A stretch of DNA of 64,000 nt from Kaistella polysaccharea (lineage in GTDB: Bacteria; Bacteroidota; Bacteroidia; Flavobacteriales; Weeksellaceae): positions 1,364,001-1,428,000 of the forward strand of contig NZ_CP084528.1 of NCBI RefSeq assembly GCF_020410745.1, read 5' to 3'. The position numbers were made by a program, and so were the translations under genes. Below the pieces are notes generated by a model that worked only from the letters and a program-made list of their open reading frames with translations, did no database searches and had not been told where the DNA came from. Shown here piece by piece: positions 8,894 to 18,044 of the stretch (its first letter is position 1; each line of letters opens with the position of its first letter).

Positions 8894-10373
8894 ATATAAC
8901 GGTTTTAGCCTTCGCAATAAAGTTTTCTGGGGATTTCTCATAATCTGTTTACTCAGTATTACGGGCTCGTCCATACTCTCTTATTTTATATTGAGAGACA
9001 ATGCAATGGAGCAAAGCCGCACCGATTTGCAAAAAAAATCTGAGTCATTAATGTCGGCTTTAGATTATGCCGTAAGTCACACTCAAGCGCAAACAGATGA
9101 TTTGCCCAACATTCTTTCTAATTCAATTTACGAAATTGCAGACATCAATAATCAAGATATAATCATCTATGATTTAGATGGTAAATTTGTCATATCCAAT
9201 AAAGACATCAACTTAATAGCGACCAAAAAACTTCCGCTCTCAGTTATAAATAGAGTATTAAAAAGTGATAAAAGAACGGATTTCAATACCTATGATAAAA
9301 AGATTGATGCGAATGTTACGTCATCTTATATGATTTTGAAGAACAATATGCTGGAACCTATAGCTATTGTATATTTCCCTTTCTATCATAATGATTCTGC
9401 TTACGTAAGCGTTTTTAACCGGTATTTAAATTATATATTTATTGTAAACCTCTTTGTTATTGCTTTCGGAGTTTGGCTTAGTTGGATTATCTCCAGCAAT
9501 CTTACAAAGACCGTAAGCAAATTTTCTGAATTAATTAACAAAATAACGCTTCTGGAAGATGATCCACAGCCCATCAAATACTATCAAAATGATGAACTGA
9601 ACCAGCTTGTAAAGGCTTACAACAAAATGATTTTGCAGATCAGGGAGCAGAAAGAGCGCCTTAGTTTTAAAGATAAGGAAGAAGCTTGGCGGGAAATGGC
9701 AAAACAAGTGGCTCATGAGGTTAAAAATCCTTTAACACCAATGAAACTAACCATTCAGAACTTTGAAAGGAAATTTAATCCGGAAGATCCTGATATTACG
9801 GAAAAAGTTAAAAAATTAAGTAAAGTAATGGTCGATCAAATCGATTTGGTGGCGACGGTTGCCAATGCGTTTTCCCAGTTTGCCCAACTTCCGGAAAAGT
9901 ATAATGAGATTTTCGATGTGAATAGGGAGATCAAAAATATTATCAAAATTTTTAGTGACGAAAAAATCTACTTTCATGCTAATAAAGACAAAATTATGGT
10001 TGAGATGGACAAAATCTACCTGTCCAGAATTATTACCAACTTAGTTTCGAATTCGCGACAGGCTCGCGATGAAGATCGTGAGAATATCATAAATGTAGAT
10101 GTTGAACAGCGCCAAAAAAGAATCATCATTACAGTAGAAGATAATGGTGTGGGTATTCCAGAAGATTTATACGGTAGAATATTCGAACCTAACTTTACAT
10201 CAAAAACCAGCGGAATGGGTCTTGGCCTCACCATGGTTCGCAAAATGGTTGAAGATTACAAAGGTGAAATCACCGTCTCGTCTGAAATCGGTAAAGGCAC
10301 CACATTCACAATTTTTCTGCCCACTAATGTAAAGCCCAAACGCGGAGAAGTTGCTGGCGAACTTACCGTTTAA
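8880..10373 (+). CDS. Membrane sensor histidine kinase, NtrY-like
   Basis: This 497-residue kinase has a transmembrane segment near residues 12-38, an extracytoplasmic sensor region of about 140 residues, a second membrane segment near 180-205, a HAMP linker, then a HisKA domain with the phospho-acceptor in QVAHEVKNPLTPMKL. The ATPase has the N box NLVSNSRQARDED, the G1 box VEDNGVGIPEDLYG and the G2 box TSGMGLGLTMVRKM. No response regulator lies nearby, so its partner is elsewhere. It overlaps ribE by 14 bases and the next methyltransferase frame by 23 bases. Confidence 0.9.
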   Translation: MPFSKYNGFSLRNKVFWGFLIICLLSITGSSILSYFILRDNAMEQSRTDLQKKSESLMSALDYAVSHTQAQTDDLPNILSNSIYEIADINNQDIIIYDLDGKFVISNKDINLIATKKLPLSVINRVLKSDKRTDFNTYDKKIDANVTSSYMILKNNMLEPIAIVYFPFYHNDSAYVSVFNRYLNYIFIVNLFVIAFGVWLSWIISSNLTKTVSKFSELINKITLLEDDPQPIKYYQNDELNQLVKAYNKMILQIREQKERLSFKDKEEAWREMAKQVAHEVKNPLTPMKLTIQNFERKFNPEDPDITEKVKKLSKVMVDQIDLVATVANAFSQFAQLPEKYNEIFDVNREIKNIIKIFSDEKIYFHANKDKIMVEMDKIYLSRIITNLVSNSRQARDEDRENIINVDVEQRQKRIIITVEDNGVGIPEDLYGRIFEPNFTSKTSGMGLGLTMVRKMVEDYKGEITVSSEIGKGTTFTIFLPTNVKPKRGEVAGELTV

Positions 10374-11097
10374 CCCTGCAGCTCATCCAAAAAAGATATT
10401 CTTGAAACCTTTTCATTTTAAAAAATTTTCAATCAAACAATCGAAAGACGTTTTTCGCGTAGGCACGGATGGCGTTTTGCTCGGCGCACTAGTAAATATT
10501 GAAAATTCCCAGAGAATATTAGAAGTAGGATCAGGTTCTGGACTCATTTCACTCATGATCGTACAGCGGAATCCCGTTGCCATCATCACGGCTATTGATA
10601 TTTCTGCGGAGGCTGTAAAACTCTCTGATGAAAATTTTAAAAATAGTCCTTATAGTGAACGATTGAATTGTTTTGAGGCAGATTTTAAGCATTTTGCAGG
10701 TGTTGAGAAGTTCGATTTAATTGTGTCAAATCCACCCTACTTTGAGGAAAACGACTCATCTAAAGATGTGATTGCACGGCAGCAGACCTCACTTTCTTTC
10801 GAGAATTTAATTAAGTTATCAGCTGAGAAATTAAAGATTGGGGGATTATTTTCCGTTATAATTCCTGCGGAATTCGGTGATACTTTTACCCAAACTGCTA
10901 CGGAAAACAAACTCTTTCTGAATAGAAAAGTAACCATTTACGGCATCAAAAACTCAAAACCAAAAAGATTGATTTTAGAATTTGGATTTGAGGAAAAGGA
11001 AATGATGATGAGTGAATTAATTATCGAAAAATCACCACGAATATTTACTGATGAATATTTAAAATTGACAAAAGATTTTCACCTTTTTGGCAAATAA
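10351..11097 (+). CDS. tRNA1(Val) (adenine(37)-N6)-methyltransferase-like enzyme
   Basis: This class I SAM methyltransferase of up to 248 residues resembles TrmN6/YfiC. It has FRVGTDGVLLGALVN, the SAM loop ILEVGSGSGLISLMI, and the N6-adenine active-site motif IVSNPPYFEE. The first ATG is inside the kinase gene. A later TTG before KPFHFKKFSIKQ would give the more usual start and remove the odd N-terminus, so the exact start is uncertain. The likely substrate is A37 of tRNA-Val. Confidence 0.8.
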   Translation: MLANLPFNPAAHPKKIFLKPFHFKKFSIKQSKDVFRVGTDGVLLGALVNIENSQRILEVGSGSGLISLMIVQRNPVAIITAIDISAEAVKLSDENFKNSPYSERLNCFEADFKHFAGVEKFDLIVSNPPYFEENDSSKDVIARQQTSLSFENLIKLSAEKLKIGGLFSVIIPAEFGDTFTQTATENKLFLNRKVTIYGIKNSKPKRLILEFGFEEKEMMMSELIIEKSPRIFTDEYLKLTKDFHLFGK

Positions 11098-11100
11098 CTC

Positions 11101-11682
11101 CTATTTTGGAGCATTCAGCGTAATAACAATGTCTTTTTTAATACTTTTACTTGAGGAGTATTTTGCGTCACAAACCGATGTTGTCAAGGAATAGTTTCCT
11201 TTATCAACCATAATGAAATTTTGATTTTTCGCGGGCACATCTAAATTGTAGAATTTTTTTCCACTGATTTTGACGATCAAATTACATTTCGATTTATTTA
11301 CGATTTGCACATAGGCAGTAGAGCTATTTGGATCAGAATTAAATAAATGATTGAGCAAATCAGCCGTTCTTTTGTGTTTAACATTCGATCCATTTTGGGC
11401 GATGTCTCTTTTTACTTCTGTTTTAAGTTTGCTTTTATTAACGGGAGTGACCGTAGGTTTAGCAACACTTGCTTTTTGTGCAGCCGGTCGGTCATTGTTG
11501 ATTACTGCAAAAAGTTTTCTTTTAAATTCGGGTGTTCGCGGATGATTGGGATTATACTTGACGAAATTAGCAATGACTTGTGCATTGGTACTTTTTTCAA
11601 CTTGTTGAACCGTATATTTTGATTGAGCAAAGGAAAAAACAGACAGTAAAAAAATAAATAAATAGAGGGTTTTTTTCATCAA
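11101..11682 (-). CDS. DUF6759 secreted protein
   Basis: This 193-residue protein has a signal peptide (MKKTLYLFIFLLSVFSFAQ), a segment NPNHPRTPEFKRKLFAVINN, a Lys-rich linker and a C-terminal beta domain containing YVQIVNKSKCNLIVKI and a second cysteine in TTSVCDAKYSS. I recognise it as the Chryseobacterium-group DUF6759 family, whose function is unknown. The two C-terminal cysteines could form a disulfide after export. It is convergent with the methyltransferase (3-base gap) and divergent from tsf. Confidence 0.65.
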   Translation of the reverse strand: MMKKTLYLFIFLLSVFSFAQSKYTVQQVEKSTNAQVIANFVKYNPNHPRTPEFKRKLFAVINNDRPAAQKASVAKPTVTPVNKSKLKTEVKRDIAQNGSNVKHKRTADLLNHLFNSDPNSSTAYVQIVNKSKCNLIVKISGKKFYNLDVPAKNQNFIMVDKGNYSLTTSVCDAKYSSSKSIKKDIVITLNAPK

Positions 11683-11755
11683 TCAATTAATTTTTTAGAG
11701 ATTTTAATTTTAGTAATAACGTAGAAATCGGCTTTTTAGTTTGTGCGAAATTTAT

Positions 11756-11763
11756 TATCTTTG
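11756..11763 (+). promoter_or_regulatory. -7 box of tsf
   Basis: TATCTTTG, followed by CAAC, lies 54 bases before the tsf ATG. tsf therefore appears to be transcribed from its own promoter and not from rpsB. Confidence 0.6.
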
Positions 11764-11817
11764 CAACGCTCTAAAAGTGAGCTAAAATAATCAATTTTAA
11801 ATCTAAAAAACAAGAAT

Positions 11818-12642
11818 ATGTATACACCAGTTGCTGCAGACGTAGCTAAATTGAGAAATATTACAGGCGCAGGAATGATGGACTGTAAAAAAGCTTTGGT
11901 AGAAGCGGAAGGAGACTTCGACAAAGCAATTGATAACCTTCGTAAAAAAGGTCAGAAAGTTGCTGCAAACAGAGCAGACAGAGATTCTCATGAAGGTGCT
12001 GTAATTGCAAAATTAAACGAAGACAACACCATGGGTGCGATCATCGCTTTAAATTGCGAAACAGATTTCGTTGCTAAAAATGACAGCTTCGTAGAATTGG
12101 CTCATGAACTAGCTGAACAAGCGGTGATGTATGCAAATAAAGAAGAATTTTTAGCGTCTGATTTCCATGGAATGACTGTTGCCGAGAAATTAATCGAGCA
12201 AACAGGTCTTATCGGAGAGAAAATTGAAATCGGTTCGTTCGAAAGAATAGAAGGTCCTTTCTTAGGAGCTTACATTCACGCAGGTAATAAAATTGCTGCA
12301 ATCAGCTCCCTTTCTTCAAATGTTGATGGCGGTGCAGAAGTTGCAAAATCAGTATCAATGCAGGTTGCTGCAATGAACCCAATTGCATTGGATGAAACTA
12401 TGGTTTCCCAAGAAACGATTGATAAAGAATTAGAAATCGAAAGAGAATTATTGACTAAAGAAGGCAAACCTGCTAACATTATCGATAATATCTTAAAAGG
12501 AAAAATGCAGAGATTCTACAAAGACAACACGTTGGTACACCAATCTTTTATTAAAGATTCTGGAGTTTCGGTTGCTGACTACGTAAAATCAGTTGACAAT
12601 GATTTAAAAGTTTTAGGATTTGTAAGAGTAAGTCTTACTTAA
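11818..12642 (+). CDS. tsf: Translation elongation factor Ts
   Basis: This 274-residue nucleotide exchange factor for EF-Tu starts with the UBA-like helix block VAKLRNITGAGMMDCKKAL and then NLRKKGQKVAANRADRDSHEG. The core includes NCETDFVAKNDSFVELA and YIHAGNKIAAI, and the C-terminus has NTLVHQSFIKDSGVSVADYV. Length is normal for the phylum. The usual upstream partner rpsB is absent, and a divergent DUF6759 gene lies there instead. A strong terminator follows. Confidence 0.97.
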   Translation: MYTPVAADVAKLRNITGAGMMDCKKALVEAEGDFDKAIDNLRKKGQKVAANRADRDSHEGAVIAKLNEDNTMGAIIALNCETDFVAKNDSFVELAHELAEQAVMYANKEEFLASDFHGMTVAEKLIEQTGLIGEKIEIGSFERIEGPFLGAYIHAGNKIAAISSLSSNVDGGAEVAKSVSMQVAAMNPIALDETMVSQETIDKELEIERELLTKEGKPANIIDNILKGKMQRFYKDNTLVHQSFIKDSGVSVADYVKSVDNDLKVLGFVRVSLT

Positions 12643-12664
12643 TTCTGAAAATTAAAAATAATTC

Positions 12665-12700
12665 AAATCTCTTCCTTAATCTAGGAAGAGATTTTTTTTT
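12665..12700 (+). terminator. Terminator of tsf
   Basis: An 11-bp perfect stem (AAATCTCTTCC / GGAAGAGATTT) with an 8-base loop runs into a T tract ending at 12700. Confidence 0.9.
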
Positions 12701-12728
12701 CGGTTAATAAGCAGTAATTTTAAAGTCT

Positions 12729-12736
12729 TATTTTTG
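12729..12736 (+). promoter_or_regulatory. -7 box abutting the start of the T9SS protein
   Basis: TATTTTTG is an exact TAnnTTTG match only 2 bases before the ATG at 12739 and 5 bases before a GTG at 12742. If it is active, the mRNA would be leaderless and the GTG the likely start. Confidence 0.35.
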
Positions 12737-12738
12737 AT

Positions 12739-15060
12739 ATGGTGAAAAATCTACTTTCTTTAATGTTGGGATTACTCTCTATCGCCGGATATTCACAACA
12801 ATACATTTCAGTAAGTTCTAAATCTGCTGATGAATTGGTGAGAGATATTTTTATCGGATCTCAGAATGCAAATTGCATCACCGTATCGAATGTCACTGTA
12901 AAAGGTTGGCAAGATTACGGCAACAACCCTTTCAGTTATGGATATTTCGAAAAAGGAACTTTGCCATTTGATATTGATAAAGGAATTATTTTAAGTACAG
13001 GAAATGCACAAAATGCACCTGGACCCAACAATTCTCTGCTAAGTGACGGCGCATATGATTGGCTGGGCGACATTGATTTAGCAAGTGCTTTTCAGACTCC
13101 TACATCAAAATATATTAACGCAACAGCTCTCGAATTTGATTTTGTTGCGAACAATACTACGGAAATCAGTTTCGAGTATATGTTGCTTTCCGAAGAATAT
13201 CAAACCAGTGGCTGTGATTACTATGATTCATTTGCTTTTCTTATTAAACAGGATGGTGAAGCCAATTACAACAATATTGCGTTGGTACCTGGAACCAATC
13301 AGCCGGTTTCCTCCCAAACAGTTCGGGGCGGCACAGACTGCCCAAGAAATCCCACGTATTTTGACCGATTCAATTATCCGCCCTATTCTTCAAGGCAGGT
13401 TTCGCCTACAAATTACGATGGTCAGACAAAAGTATTAACTGCAAAAACAAACATAATCCCTGGGGAGAGATACCATATTAAACTCGTTATCGCAGACTAT
13501 AGTACCACATCACATGACTCTGCAGTATTGTTAAAAGCTGGAAGTTTCGTCGGTAAAAAAGACCTTGGTCCTGATTTATTGATCACGACAAACAACGCAA
13601 TTTGTGAAGGTTTGTCTAAAACTTTAGACGCGACAACTACAGGCGCAACTTCTTATCAATGGTTTAAAGACGGAAATGCGCTTACTGGTAAAACAAACCC
13701 GCAATTATCAATCTCAGGTTCACCGTCAAGTACCGGAAAATATGAGGTAGAAGTTAGTCTGGGCGGTTGCATTTTAAAAGGTTCAATTCAGGTTGAAATA
13801 CAACCAAAAGCAACAGTTAATTACGGAGTCTTTCCATTTTGTGATGACAATTTAGACGGAAGTATTCCCATAAATTTCACGTTTTTAAGCAACGAGGTAA
13901 TTCCCAACTTTAGTCCGACTTTAATTTTTAAATATTATTTAGATGGAATGGATGCCCAGAATAATGCTAGCAATAATCTCCAAAATGGTTGGCTTTTAAC
14001 TTCTGACACCGACGTCTTTGTGCGAGTAGATAGTTCTGCCGGTTGCTTGCCAGTAATAGGAAAAGTAACACTAGCTATTGGCAATAAAACACCTCTTTTA
14101 AAAACTAAATTTACAGCCGCCACAATTTGTGACGATCAACGGAAAGGTTCGGTTCCCGTAGATTTGACTAAATATACAAACGAGTTTACTTTAGATAACT
14201 CAATTACCGCTGTATTCTTCGGTTCTGTCGACGATGCAAGAAAAAATAAAAACCCAATTTCAGCACAACAGACTTTAAATACAGATTCCCGGACCTTCGG
14301 CATTCGATTACAAAATAGTACAGCTTGTGCTAATGTTGGAGAAATTACCGTTACTAAAAAAACCCCAAATACTTCGATGCTTTTAGTTGATAAAGAAGTT
14401 TGCGAAAATGGAACCACAACTTTAGATGCCGGCGCTGGATTCGATTATTATAAATGGAGCAACGGCCAAGAAGGAATTTCGACATCGAAAATTTCGAATG
14501 TCGGCGTAGGCACTTATTATGTCGACTTAACCTCTAACGGATGCACTTTCCGACAATCTGTAAAAATCACCTCTTCCCAACTCCCGCAAATCAGCAACAT
14601 CGATGTTATTGGCAGTACAGCGACCATTTTCGTAAATGGTGGAACTCCTCCGTACCAATATTCAGTTGATAATATTACATTTCAAAGTTCAAATATCCTA
14701 ACAAAACTCCCCCGCGGACGTCAAACAATTTATGTAAAAGATGCTCAAAATTGTAAAACGGTCAGTAAAGAATTTCTGATTCTCAATTTAGTTAACGTAA
14801 TTACTCCTAACGGTGATGGAAAAAACGATGTTCTGGATTACTCAGATTTAAGCATCAAAAAAGAGGTTCAAATTGAAATTTATAACCGTCAGGAAATCCA
14901 GGTTTTTACTGCTCAAAAAGCACCTTATATTTGGGATGGAAAAATGAACGGACGCATTGTACCCACCGAAACTTATTGGTATATTTTAAGATGGATCGAA
15001 CCCGATTCAAATTTACCAATTACGTACAAAGGTTGGGTTTTGCTTAAAAATAGAAATTAA
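12739..15060 (+). CDS. Choice-of-anchor L domain protein with T9SS type B sorting tail
   Basis: This 773-residue exported protein has a signal peptide, a choice-of-anchor L domain at about 30-270 (ISVSSKSADELVRDIFIG, GSQNANCITVSNVTVKGW, SFEYMLLSEEYQ), an Ig/PKD-like region (SLGGCILKGSIQV), further beta modules, and a C-terminal gliding-motility-associated domain. That last domain shows VITPNGDGKNDVLDYSDL and YIWDGKMNGRIVPTETYWY, the type B sorting signal for the type IX secretion system. It should be displayed at or released from the surface. The start could be ATG 12739 or GTG 12742; the latter gives the usual MKNLLSLML. Confidence 0.88.
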   Translation: MVKNLLSLMLGLLSIAGYSQQYISVSSKSADELVRDIFIGSQNANCITVSNVTVKGWQDYGNNPFSYGYFEKGTLPFDIDKGIILSTGNAQNAPGPNNSLLSDGAYDWLGDIDLASAFQTPTSKYINATALEFDFVANNTTEISFEYMLLSEEYQTSGCDYYDSFAFLIKQDGEANYNNIALVPGTNQPVSSQTVRGGTDCPRNPTYFDRFNYPPYSSRQVSPTNYDGQTKVLTAKTNIIPGERYHIKLVIADYSTTSHDSAVLLKAGSFVGKKDLGPDLLITTNNAICEGLSKTLDATTTGATSYQWFKDGNALTGKTNPQLSISGSPSSTGKYEVEVSLGGCILKGSIQVEIQPKATVNYGVFPFCDDNLDGSIPINFTFLSNEVIPNFSPTLIFKYYLDGMDAQNNASNNLQNGWLLTSDTDVFVRVDSSAGCLPVIGKVTLAIGNKTPLLKTKFTAATICDDQRKGSVPVDLTKYTNEFTLDNSITAVFFGSVDDARKNKNPISAQQTLNTDSRTFGIRLQNSTACANVGEITVTKKTPNTSMLLVDKEVCENGTTTLDAGAGFDYYKWSNGQEGISTSKISNVGVGTYYVDLTSNGCTFRQSVKITSSQLPQISNIDVIGSTATIFVNGGTPPYQYSVDNITFQSSNILTKLPRGRQTIYVKDAQNCKTVSKEFLILNLVNVITPNGDGKNDVLDYSDLSIKKEVQIEIYNRQEIQVFTAQKAPYIWDGKMNGRIVPTETYWYILRWIEPDSNLPITYKGWVLLKNRN

Positions 15061-15061
15061 A

Positions 15062-16009
15062 CTACGACATCGAAATGTGATCAAAATGCTGAAAACCATT
15101 TAAAAAATCTTTAACGGACATTCGTTTCTTTCCTTCTAATTGCACTTCTTCTGGAATATAAAATCCGTCTTTTGTGAAAATTTTGAATTGATGTTTATTA
15201 ATTTCTAATGTTCCGGGATTTTCCTCATGAGCACTTTCGATATATTTACCTTTATAAATTTTCAAGAATTTTTCATCTTCACCAATTTTAATAAAAGTAA
15301 ACGCGGCTGGATAGGGCGACATCCCCCGAACAAAGTTATGAACAGTTTCTGAAGTTTGATACCAGTCTATTCGTGTGTCTTCTTTAAAAATTTTAAAGGC
15401 ATTTTTCGGCTGGTCGACGTGCGGTTGCGGTTTTTCCGTAATTGAATTTTCAGCCAAACCATTTAAAGTTTCAACCACTAATTGTGCACCCATTTGCATT
15501 AAACGATCGTGCAATTCGCCCGCGTTTTCTTCGGGGTAGATTTCTACTTCCTGCTGTAAAAGGATATTCCCTTCATCAATCTTTTCATTAATAAAAAAAG
15601 TAGTTGCACCTGTTTTTTTCTCTCCATTAATCACGGCATAATTAATGGGCGCCGCGCCTCGATAATCTGGAAGCAGAGAAGCGTGAAGATTAAAAGTTCC
15701 CATTTTAGGCATTTCAAATAAAATTTTTGGCATCATTCGGAAGGCTACGACTACAAAAACGTCCGCATTGAGTTTTTCAATTTCTGCTAAAAACTCCGGA
15801 TTTTTTAATTTTTCCGGTTGTAATACTGGGAGATTATTTTCGACGGCATATTCTTTCACAGCGGACTGGTGAATTTTCTGTCCGCGACCGCTGGCTTTAT
15901 CAGCAACAGTTACCACGCCTACAACTTCATGATGCGATTGATGAATAGCTTCTAAAGAAGTTTTTGCAAATTCAGGAGTTCCGAAAAATATAACTTTTAA
16001 TGATTTCAT
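15062..16009 (-). CDS. fmt: Methionyl-tRNA formyltransferase
   Basis: This 315-residue enzyme formylates initiator Met-tRNA. The N-terminal catalytic domain begins LKVIFFGTPEFAKTSLEAI and holds NLHASLLPDYRGAAPINYAVI with the Asn-His-Asp active-site set. The C-terminal tRNA-binding domain starts around RIDWYQTSETVHNFVRGMSPYPAA. Length is normal. It lies 41 bases downstream of recQ on the same strand. Confidence 0.96.
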   Translation of the reverse strand: MKSLKVIFFGTPEFAKTSLEAIHQSHHEVVGVVTVADKASGRGQKIHQSAVKEYAVENNLPVLQPEKLKNPEFLAEIEKLNADVFVVVAFRMMPKILFEMPKMGTFNLHASLLPDYRGAAPINYAVINGEKKTGATTFFINEKIDEGNILLQQEVEIYPEENAGELHDRLMQMGAQLVVETLNGLAENSITEKPQPHVDQPKNAFKIFKEDTRIDWYQTSETVHNFVRGMSPYPAAFTFIKIGEDEKFLKIYKGKYIESAHEENPGTLEINKHQFKIFTKDGFYIPEEVQLEGKKRMSVKDFLNGFQHFDHISMS

Positions 16010-16050
16010 TTTATTTAATAATTTATAAAGGTTAGTAATTCTAACCTTAA

Positions 16051-17958
16051 TTAATCGTGGTTGAAGGCGTATGTTCGGAAATTGAGCATTTTCACTTTTC
16101 CCGCGTCGAGTAAATGAATTAAATTTTCAAGAATATTTTCTTTCGAAAAGTAATTCAGTTTAATTGAAATCTCTTCTACGTTTGCAGGTGAATTTTTCAG
16201 AATATTTAGAATATCTTTCGAAATATCCCGACCAAAAACGCTTTCCTTTTGTTGCTGACAAACCGAACAATTGCCACAATTCTTTACATTTTTCTCCCCG
16301 AAATAAGACAGAATTAACTTCATTTTACAGAAGTCATCGTTCTCTACAAAAAATTTCATTTCTTCCCATTTCTGAATTTTGTTTTTCTGAATTTGGGCAA
16401 AAAGATACCAATACTGACCTTCGATTGCGCGCTGATCACGATGTTTAAGAAATTTCACGCTCGACTGCGCTCCATCAATATAATCTAAATAACCACTTTT
16501 CTGTAATTCACGAAGTCGTTCTTTCACCAAATGGAGATCTGAACCAACTTTCGCACTGAACGATTTTTCATTGAACATGACTTTGTGCATTGTAATTCCC
16601 GTAAGGTTCCTCAGTAGAAGTTCTATAAAATAAGCATCTTTTTTGGGTAGAAGATCTATTTGTTCTGCATTAATCTTTAATTCTAAAGAAGAAAGCGAAT
16701 TTTGGGAATTATAAAAAATAATTTCTTGATGATGTAAAAAATTGAGAACATTCCTAATCTTAGCTAAAGAAGCTTTCGTAAAATTCTGCACCTTTTGAAT
16801 ATGAAGCTGAAATACATTTTCAGGCAAATCATTTTCTGCAATCTGGAAGGTAGAATACAAATAGGTTACGATATTCTGAAACTCTAATTTTGAAGGAATT
16901 TGATTGATTAAAATCTGGTCAAAATTTTTGAGTTCCTGTTCATTCCAAAGGAGAAAAGCATACGATCCCAATCCATCTCGGCCGGCTCGTCCGATTTCCT
17001 GATAATAATTTTCTATTGAAGCTGGCGGGGAAAAATGCACAATAAATCGCACATTATCTTTGTCGATTCCCATACCAAATGCATTGGTCGAAATTAGAGT
17101 ATGGTTTCGACTTTTCAGCCAAAAATCCTGTTTTGCATTTTTCTCTTTTACTGGAATTCCAGCGTGGAAGAAATCAACATTCGTAATCTGATTCCGATGA
17201 AGAAATCCAGTTAATTCTTCGGCTTCTTTTCGAGTCCTAACGTAAATAATTCCTGAAGAATCGTTATATTTTAACAGATTACGGACCCGTTCATATTTAT
17301 CGGAAATTTTATCAGAAATTATTTTTAAATTATTCCGTCTAAAACTTTTCTGAAAAACCAGATTGTTTTTTAAGTTGAGCTTTCCTTGTATTTCCTGTAG
17401 AACTTTCGGCGTTGCTGTCGCGGTAAGTGCCAGGCAAGGAACTTTTCCAAGACGATTTCTAAACTCTTTAATATTTTGATAACTGGGCCGAAAATCCTGT
17501 CCCCATTCGGAAATACAGTGGGCTTCATCTACTGCTATAAATGAAACTTGAATTTCCTCCAGATTTTGAATAAATAGGCGATTCGTAAGCCGTTCTGGGG
17601 AAATGTATAATAGTTTTGTGAGGCCATCTTTACAGCGGTTGAAAATGATCTCAGCATCATATTCATCAAGTTCGGAGGAAAGATATTCGGCTTCAATTCC
17701 CAGATTTTTCATCTGATAAACCTGATCTTTCATCAATGCTAAAAGTGGCGAAACCACCAAACATGTTCCTTCTAAAATTAAAGCCGGCAATTGGTAGCAA
17801 AGCGATTTTCCACCGCCAGTTGGCAACAATGCCAATGCATCTTGCCCTGAAATTACAGCATTAATAATCTCTTCCTGCGAATCTCTAAAATGGTCGAAAC
17901 CCCAAAAATGTTTTAAGGTTTGAAGTTTTAACTGATCGAAATTTTGAGACTGAATCAC
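16051..17958 (-). CDS. recQ: RecQ-family ATP-dependent DNA helicase
   Basis: This 635-residue 3'-5' helicase has Walker A LLPTGGGKSLCYQLP, the DEAH-type motif FIAVDEAHCISEWGQDFRPS, motif VI QEIGRAGRDG, and the RQC zinc-binding cysteines in CGNCSVCQQQ near residue 570. I see no C-terminal HRDC domain. Many Bacteroidota encode such short RecQ paralogues. The start is GTG at 17956-17958. A degenerate -7 box (TAAATTTA) lies four bases upstream, so this may be a leaderless gene. Confidence 0.9.
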   Translation of the reverse strand: MIQSQNFDQLKLQTLKHFWGFDHFRDSQEEIINAVISGQDALALLPTGGGKSLCYQLPALILEGTCLVVSPLLALMKDQVYQMKNLGIEAEYLSSELDEYDAEIIFNRCKDGLTKLLYISPERLTNRLFIQNLEEIQVSFIAVDEAHCISEWGQDFRPSYQNIKEFRNRLGKVPCLALTATATPKVLQEIQGKLNLKNNLVFQKSFRRNNLKIISDKISDKYERVRNLLKYNDSSGIIYVRTRKEAEELTGFLHRNQITNVDFFHAGIPVKEKNAKQDFWLKSRNHTLISTNAFGMGIDKDNVRFIVHFSPPASIENYYQEIGRAGRDGLGSYAFLLWNEQELKNFDQILINQIPSKLEFQNIVTYLYSTFQIAENDLPENVFQLHIQKVQNFTKASLAKIRNVLNFLHHQEIIFYNSQNSLSSLELKINAEQIDLLPKKDAYFIELLLRNLTGITMHKVMFNEKSFSAKVGSDLHLVKERLRELQKSGYLDYIDGAQSSVKFLKHRDQRAIEGQYWYLFAQIQKNKIQKWEEMKFFVENDDFCKMKLILSYFGEKNVKNCGNCSVCQQQKESVFGRDISKDILNILKNSPANVEEISIKLNYFSKENILENLIHLLDAGKVKMLNFRTYAFNHD

Positions 17959-17990
17959 CTTGTAAATTTACTGAAACAAATTCCATAAAA

Positions 17991-18018
17991 CAAAAAAAGC
18001 CACGATTTACGTGGCTTT
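17991..18018 (-). terminator. Terminator of the OmpA-like gene
   Basis: A 9-bp stem (AAAGCCACG / CGTGGCTTT) with a 5-base loop is followed by a T run on the minus strand, just after the OmpA stop. Confidence 0.85.
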
Positions 18019-18044
18019 CATTATGGTCTAAAAATGTTTTGGAA

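Noticed and set aside
13085-13438. 117-residue frame inside the T9SS protein gene
   Set aside because: It is in another frame of a clear coding sequence, with no known motif.
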